Notes under the pieces: model-generated
Database searches by the model: none
The model's input: only the letters and a program-made list of their open reading frames with translations
Told to the model about the DNA's origin: nothing
Shown: in pieces, positions 58,375 through 64,000 of the stretch
Numbering within the stretch: position 1 is the first letter of the stretch
How the letters are laid out: every line of letters begins with the position of its first letter
Source: Isoetes taiwanensis
Lineage: Eukaryota > Streptophyta > Lycopodiopsida > Isoetales > Isoetaceae
NCBI GenBank assembly: GCA_021234155.1
Contig: JAJEKV010000143.1
Location: forward strand, 384,636-448,635
Direction of reading: 5' to 3'
Length of the DNA: 64,000 nucleotides
Position numbers and translations under genes: made by a program

Positions 58375-58935
58375 AGTAGTTGAAGTAACTTGTGTTACAT
58401 GGAATACTAGTATAAGAACATGTGATCGTGCACGTGCATCACATGTAGCAAATCAAGTACTCTGTCCTACCACTATAAAGACCCGTGATATGGAAGGATA
58501 GGACATGTAGAGAATCAAGTACTCTTTCCTACTTCTATAAAGACATATGAGAATAGAAGTATTACACATGTCGTAATTCATGTATTCTTTCCTACAATGC
58601 CTTAGCAAATAAAGTACTCTGTCCTATTACTATAAAGACATGTGACATGGAAGCATATGACATGTAGAGAATCAAGTATTCTTTCCGACTTCTATAAAGA
58701 CATGTGACAATAGAAGTATTACACATGTCGTAATTCATGTATTCTTTCCTACAATGCCTTAGCAAATAAAGTACTCTGTCCTACTACTATAAAAACATGT
58801 GAATGGAAGTATAGGACATGTAGAGAATCAAATATTCTTTCCTACATCTATAAAGACATGTGACAATAGAATTATTAGACATGTAGAAATTCAAGTACTC
58901 TTTCCTACAGTGGATTGTATTATAAAATGACATGT
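58375..58935. repeat. Tandem array of about 157-bp units made of two related halves
   Basis: The phrase 'acatgtagagaatcaa' recurs at about 58503, 58660 and 58816, a period near 155-159. Within each unit 'tattctttcctac' or 'tactctgtcctac' and 'actataaagacatgtga' occur twice, so each unit is a dimer of roughly 78-bp halves. Copies at 58441 and 58890 are partial. Confidence 0.85.
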
Positions 58936-59109
58936 CACAATAGAAGAAACTACAAAACAATAGTGGATGTTTTAGTCCATTTGAAAAAAAGAACACCATT
59001 ATCGAACAAAACCATACCTTCACAAATCCACATGTAGGATTCTTTGAAAGCGTGACATGTAGACCTACCAAAACCGATGTTTTCAACAGTGGACCAAAAA
59101 CCGGAGTGA

Positions 59110-59400
59110 GTGTGGACAGTGCAGGTTGGAGATTATTTTGCATCATTCACATCCCCAGACAATTATGAAAGGGTCCCTTATTATCTCATCCAAAGGCAAT
59201 GTATGAAACATGCCCCTCAAGAAGACACCAAGGATGACTATGGAAATGAATTTTATTGTGGTAATGAAGTTATAGCTGGTAACTACTTTGAATTGATTCC
59301 CGGTTGCCATCAAAAGTCTGAGCTTATTCAAGGAAAGAAAGTTCTTGTCCATCCCGAGTCAAGAATTGGGGTGAGATTTCCATTGAGATATCAAACATAA
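59110..59400 (+). CDS. Hypothetical 96-aa frame, possible transposon C-terminal piece
   Basis: The frame reads MWTVQVGDYFASFTSPDNYE, RVPYYLIQRQCMKHAPQEDT and CGNEVIAGNYFELIP..., ending RIGVRFPLRYQT. Composition is globular and protein-like, with no chance-ORF bias. The phrase 'QVGDYF' and 'E.V..G.YFE' recall the C-terminal segment of the same class of large hypothetical proteins as 47640-48870, but this is only an impression. No start context or promoter is visible. It could be the last exon of a decayed element. Confidence 0.35.
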   Translation: MWTVQVGDYFASFTSPDNYERVPYYLIQRQCMKHAPQEDTKDDYGNEFYCGNEVIAGNYFELIPGCHQKSELIQGKKVLVHPESRIGVRFPLRYQT

Positions 59401-59997
59401 GATTAAAGGTACATCTTATGCATATGAACTGACTAACTATTGGCATGAAATGTTGCTGGGAAATTTGCCAGAGATTGTAGAATCTCTGTAATACGTTAAC
59501 CTATTGTTGAAGTAACTTTTCTATGCACTAAGGCATGGACTTGTAAACCTGAATGTAATCAATGTGAACTTGATTAAAACACAAACATTAATATATTGTT
59601 TATATACTTCCAAGACTGTTATACTTAGTGTAAGTTCAATTGGTTTCCCTGTTCGGCATTGATCTCCTCAAGAATCGGGTGCGCCAGGTGAGTTTGCATT
59701 TGAATTGGGGATATGGATTGTGATCTAGTCGTTCGATCTCCTCATGCCATCGAATCAACCGGTCACCACAGGTAAAAAGGAATTTTTATCCCTGTCTATT
59801 CCCTTCTCCCCTGTTTCTGATATGGCTCGTACCATGCCAATGATTTGTTCCTTAACCAATGATTTGTGCCAATGATTTGTTCAACATCCTTTTCTCAAAA
59901 TCTATCCCACTGTCCTCTTTTTCTGACCCAATTGGCCAATGGTTGATGCTGGCATATATCCCACAAGCCTAGCTCAAATGAAAGGGCTATACTCAAT
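59401..59997. other. Non-coding stretch
   Basis: I see no gene. 'ccaatgatttgt' is repeated three times near 59837-59882. Confidence 0.35.
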
Positions 59998-60312
59998 GTG
60001 GAATATTCCTTTCAATGTAATAAGGAATATTCCTTGTAACTATGGGTGCACTAAACAAACTAAAGAATATTCCTTTGAAGGTAATAAGGAATATTCTTGA
60101 TAACTAAACACTAAGGAATATTCCTTTCAATGCAAAAGGAATATTCCTTTCAAGGTAATAGGAATATTCCTTGTAACTATGGGTGCACTTAAACAAACTA
60201 AAGAATATTCCTTTGAAGGTAATAAGGAATATTCGATAACTAGGCTAAGGAATATTCCTTTCAATGCAATAAGGAATATTCCTTTCAAGGTAATAAGGAA
60301 TATTCCTTGTTA
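59998..60312. repeat. Array of palindromic GGAATATTCC motifs (HSE-like)
   Basis: About twelve copies of AAGGAATATTCCTT or one-base variants occur in roughly 315 bp, spaced 20-35 bp apart. Each contains GAA-TA-TTC, the inverted-pair core nGAAnnTTCn bound by heat-shock factors. A higher-order duplication of about 136 bp is marked by 'aactatgggtgcact' at 60037 and 60175. The 74-codon frame at 60179-60403 just reads through the array. Confidence 0.9.
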
Positions 60313-61004
60313 TCTCTATATTGTTGACTCACGCTTTACCAAACACAATATGCATAGGTACACAATATGCCTTAACATAATCCATTCATTTGGCATTTGT
60401 TGATTTGGCAATTGTTGATTTGGTAACATGTGGAACATTGCATGCATGTGGGATATTTGAGCCCATTACTAAAAAAGGGTGGACTAGGATTACATCTTGG
60501 ATAAGTTATGGCACGGGCACATGAATCAAGATTACAAGCCGGTGAGCCATAACTTTTCAACATCTAATCTCTATCCACACTTATCAATGAAGCAAACAAA
60601 ACCCTATTTATATATGCATACGATTTTTTGTGATATATGCATGTGGGATATTGCTAACTTTGTGTTAGGGTTGTGCTAAGCGCATACCAAGCAATTGGTC
60701 TCATAATATGGTTCAAAACCTATACATTTTACATTTGCAAAAATATTGAGGTGGGTGGATCGGCCCCGAGGGTGTGAAATCGTATGCATGGATACATCCC
60801 TTTCCTCTTCTCGCCTAATTCCCAAAACAAAATCAGTATGCATGCAAACATCCCTTTTATTCCCAAAATTCTGCCCCAGAGCTTCATTCCGTCCCCATCG
60901 TCTATTCCGCCATCTCCTTCACTCCTTCCCCATTCCGTCCATCTCCTTCACTTCCGCCATGGCCATGACCATACACCAACTATCATATTCACCAGAACGA
61001 GCAC
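60313..61004. other. Non-coding stretch
   Basis: I see no supported gene. The 206-codon frame at 60746-61366 runs through the CACCA microsatellite and encodes HHTPHHT/GVVWWG repeats from it, so I do not accept it. Its first 70 codons (from MRWVDRPRGCEIVCMDTSLS) have no recognisable domain. Confidence 0.35.
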
Positions 61005-61250
61005 ATCCCACCACACACCACACCATTCACCACACTCCCCACCACACACCACACCATTCACCACACACCATACACCATACACCAAATGGTGGAGTGTGGA
61101 GCGGTGGTGGAGTGTGGTGGTGGGGGGTGGTGTGTGGTGGTGGTGGTGTGTGTAGTGGTGTGTGGTGGTATGATGTGGTGTGGTGGAGTGTGGTGGGGTG
61201 TGGTGGTGTGGTGTTGTGGATTGTGGTGTGGTGTTGTGGGGTGTGGTACA
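61005..61250. repeat. CACCA / TGGTG microsatellite with a strand switch
   Basis: From about 61005 to 61083 the plus strand is a C-rich tract of CACCACACACCA type. From 61086 to about 61250 it is its G-rich complement (GTGGTGTGTGG type). The switch point is 'caccaaatggtg', a palindrome. The whole can fold into a hairpin of up to about 75 bp per arm, and the G-rich half has many GG runs compatible with quadruplex formation. Confidence 0.9.
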
Positions 61251-61422
61251 AGGTCACAAAATATATCAGTCGAAACAATCAAGTAACTGTTTTGATTGAC
61301 CAAAAAGGGTACAAGGCTTCTTTAAATCAGAAATCTTTTTTCTTAAAAAAAAAAAAACTTACATAGTCATAAAGTATACTATCAGTAGTATACTATTCAG
61401 CATAGTGTCATTTACACATTCC

Positions 61423-62160
61423 TTATGATAGGAAATGTGAACACAAATATGAACAAAAGATATATATAAGCTTGTTACATAGTACATACTCAGACTCATG
61501 ATCTTTCGAAATCGAGGATTCTTTGGCCGATCGTTCTTTTCGGTTGGCATCACAATGCATGACCAAAGCATCTATTAGAAATTGTCGCCGTGGACAGGTA
61601 TTCATGAGAGAACCATTTAGATGTAATCTGTGACATCCATAAATAAGGTTAGAAATATTTAAAGGAACATAAGATGCAGTACATACAAGGGAAGGCATAC
61701 AACTTACTTCCATATCTCTACCAGAGACAAGAGTTTCAACATATTTGTGCATAAATCCCATCACATACAACCCACATGATGTTAAATCGGCTCTTTGTGG
61801 CACCTCTACTTCTTTGAATCCAATTAACATTATTTCTCTTCATGAAATCGACGCCTCTAGATACCGGGTCGATCGATGTGGTTAACATTTGTGTGTGTAG
61901 CCTACATATCACGAAATTTAGCGCAGATCAATTAGCGAAGAAAAGCAAAGCAACAACTTAAAGTATTACATACCCTTTGATTGCTTTCTCATTCGCCAGA
62001 TAACCTCGTAAGAGGATTCAAGGCGTGAATTCACAGTGCGGTAGGATCTTGGAATCGATGGTGCGGCGTAAAACAGCCCAAAGACAAAATGGTCATTCTC
62101 AAGGATAGGTGCAAGGATATGATGGCATTTAGCTACCACAATCCCTTCATCCCCGATTTC
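61423..62160 (-). pseudogene. Ulp1-type cysteine protease (peptidase C48) fragment, probably transposon-borne
   Basis: Minus-strand exon 62160 to about 61975 reads EIGDEGIVVAKCHHILAPIL then ENDHFVFGLFYAAPSIPRSY and ends at a donor-like AAGG|GTATGT. The DHFVF stretch fits the catalytic-His region of C48 proteases. A second piece (61830 leftward) reads MLIGFKEVEVPQRADLTSCG then LYVMGFMHKYVETLVSG, the Q-x6-CG ending with the catalytic Gln and Cys. The order His, then Gln, then Cys is right. C48 proteases cleave SUMO, and plant Mutator-like and CACTA elements often carry such genes. No N-terminal or transposase part is recognised, so element type and activity are unknown. Confidence 0.6.
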
Positions 62161-62544
62161 ACTATTTCAATGCGGTGATCCTTGGTGATTCACCCTTTCT
62201 TTTCTTTGTTTGGTAGCTTCTCTAAACCTTATATAGTTGTAAGCGGGATAAAAAAGATTTTGCTCTTCCACTCGAAAAGGCAATGTCTCATACAAGCACA
62301 CTGGATTAGATTAAGATTAACATTAGAGACAAGGAATAGCAACAAATACATTTCGGTTACAACCGGTTATTACACGCCATAAAGATCCCCAATGGCGGCT
62401 ACTCATTTTGGAGTTAGTTGCACATAAAATTGCTATGTCGATGCAACCACTTTCATTTCAAATTGTACGTGACGGTTCTTGAATGGCGTGAATGGCGTGA
62501 ATTCCATAAGTTTATCCTTGTCATCATTTTTTGTCGGATCTAAG

Positions 62545-62808
62545 ATGTTAGTGTCATATTAACAATTGATCCATGACAATAAAGCATAAATTGATACCTT
62601 TCAATCTCTGTTTCCGATGGTTTAGACACGCAAAATGAGTAGAATATAATAAGCTACTTGAAGTATAAGTAAGTCAATGTTAGTGTCATATTAACAATTG
62701 ATCCATGACAATAAAGCATAAATTGATACCTTCCAATCTCGTTTCCAAATGGTTTAGACACGCAAAGCGAGTAAAATATAATAAGCTACTTGAAGTATAA
62801 GTCAATGT
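62545..62808. repeat. Two tandem 132-bp copies
   Basis: The unit starting 'atgttagtgtcatattaaca' at 62545 is repeated from 62677 with few differences (for example cacgcaaaatgagt versus cacgcaaagcgagt). It contains 'tccatgacaataaagcataa'. It probably lies within introns or spacer of the C48-protease element. Confidence 0.95.
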
Positions 62809-64000
62809 AATCTAGCAATTACCGTTTTGCAGCAGATGTCCCCTTTCTGGGTTTGCACTCTCTTTTTTTCGGTGATGACCATAAATTTAGTCGTTGCCTT
62901 GGTGCAATCTCAAGGTTTCTTCAACATCATCTAGCTCCTTTGAATCATCGCAAGTCTCGAAGACAAGAAAGTGCTTCATTCTAATGTTTTGAAAGCAAGA
63001 CAAAAAAGAAACACGCACTGCCAAAGAACAAGCCTTTTCCTCAACTTGAAAAAACAAACTTTCAGATTTGTTTTCAATGTCGTCACCAACATCTTGATAA
63101 TTTTATCTGTAAACACGTCAACGTAAGTTTCAAAATACAAAAAAAAAAAAAAAAATAGAAACCCTGAAAAGGAGAGAGAATTACTTTTACGGGCTTTCAC
63201 TAGTTGCTCAATAATAGCGGCTTCGGCTCAAGGTGGGATCTCTTTTTGGAAAACAACCTCTGCTGCAAAATATTGAACATTAGTGAACTCTAACTACAAC
63301 AGATGCAATCTTAATGTAGTCAGAATGTAATCACCCTACCTTCCACATACCCCTCTGTCTCCAAATCCTGCATTGATTGCTTATGAGTTGTTGCAATTCT
63401 CAAAGGTGATGTAGATGTGGATGGACTTCCAACATCGATAGCAGCAGCATCTTTTGTGCCAGGTTCAGCAATTGGGATGTCTGAGAATGGTAAATGCAAC
63501 CCCTTCCCAATAACATTCTTCTTTTCACCTACAACATGAGATTTTGCTATATTGGAACTTAAGCATAGTGCACGAAACATGAATTGTTTAGTTTACTGCG
63601 TTTTACTTCTTCCTTTCTTGATACTACCCATATGCGCATTGACACAATTGGGTGTCAATAAGAAATGTAAACACTTGATTCAGAATCAAGGGGAGATGTA
63701 GAGTAGATAGAAGCAAAATCAAGAAAAAAACAATCGATGCAAATCAAAAGCAGAACAAATGTTAATTACATGCAAGTAGTTTTTTACTGAGGGCAAACTT
63801 CTGCTGATAATGTAACGACAAAATAGAAGTACATTAGTGTACATAGCTATCACAATGTAAAGGAAAACCAAATACTAAATTCAAATGCATTTCAGAACAA
63901 AATATTTTATCAATACACCCTATCAAATACATCATTCAGCATTGAATGTAAAGGAAAGTCAAATACCAAATTCATATGCATTTCTAATCACATGTAAATG
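62809..64000 (-). other. Possible upstream exons of the C48-protease element; rest non-coding
   Basis: On the minus strand about 62975-62850 reads FLVFETCDDSKELDDVEETL then RLHQGND before a stop. The frame 63580-63320 reads NVIGKGLHLPFSDIPIAEPG and TKDAAAIDVGSPSTSTSPLR, ending EGYVEG at a donor-like GTAGGG. Both are hydrophilic and acidic, like linker regions of transposon-borne Ulp1 proteins, and have the same strand. At the right edge 'aatgtaaaggaaaaccaaat' (about 63856) recurs near 63946 as a short direct repeat. Confidence 0.4.

Noticed and set aside
60746-61366. 206-codon plus frame and several shorter frames through the CACCA/TGGTG tract
   Set aside because: Frames in all directions stay open because the microsatellite lacks stop codons; the peptides are pure HHTPHHT or GVVWWG repeats.
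1-64000. CRISPR arrays, operons, rRNA genes or prokaryotic defence systems
   Set aside because: Nothing of the kind is present; the intron structure and gene content are those of a plant nucleus, and the regular arrays are eukaryotic minisatellites without spacer diversity.

Overview
The window is nuclear DNA from a land plant. The evidence is introns with GT/AG junctions, a plant-type vacuolar proton-pyrophosphatase, P-type/PLS-like pentatricopeptide (PPR) remnants, an armadillo-repeat family known from plants, a DUF1350 hydrolase remnant and plant LINE remnants. Gene density is low, with many broken genes and repeats. The wording of the PPR remnants (blocks around 'MYAKCG' and 'LPNKDVVFWN') resembles the expanded PPR families of ferns and other seed-free plants. 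I infer a homosporous fern (Ceratopteris-like) with moderate confidence; a lycophyte or gymnosperm is not excluded. There is nothing prokaryotic here.

Layout. 1-11.8 kb: diverged repeats, two pieces of one armadillo-repeat gene in opposite orientations, a LINE remnant, a leucine-rich-repeat fragment, an unrecognised minus-strand gene with in-frame TGA codons and a polyadenylated LINE 3' end. 11.8-23.8 kb: mostly non-coding, with a minus-strand LINE (15-17.2 kb), a frameshifted DUF1350 pseudogene (20.4-20.9 kb) and a strong hairpin (21.7 kb). 23.9-27.5 kb: the only convincing intact gene, an eight-exon type I (K+-dependent) vacuolar H+-PPase. 27.7-34 kb: repeated 3'-flank modules, a truncated GDP-sugar-transporter-like exon, several inverted repeats and another LINE piece. 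36-46.2 kb: a PPR pseudogene on each strand, the second ending in a poly(A) tract, and between them a second partial copy of the H+-PPase (39.5-41.9 kb) with introns and 3' flank. That copy has lost exons 1-2, most of exon 3 and seven codons of exon 7.

46.3-64 kb is mobile-element territory: a degenerate putative transposase-like reading frame (47.6-48.9 kb); a 6.7 kb repeat complex (51.6-58.35 kb) of 19-bp monomers in both orientations around 0.3-kb and 0.8-kb tandem repeats; a palindrome array of GGAATATTCC; a CACCA/TGGTG microsatellite that switches strand; and a Ulp1/C48 cysteine-protease fragment of the kind carried by plant DNA transposons.

Only the H+-PPase gives a clear cellular role, as a tonoplast proton pump driven by PPi hydrolysis. 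The other gene-like pieces are relics or parts of mobile elements. All alignments were made by eye and all family calls rest on remembered motifs, so they need a database search. Stretches not listed showed me neither long open frames nor repeats.
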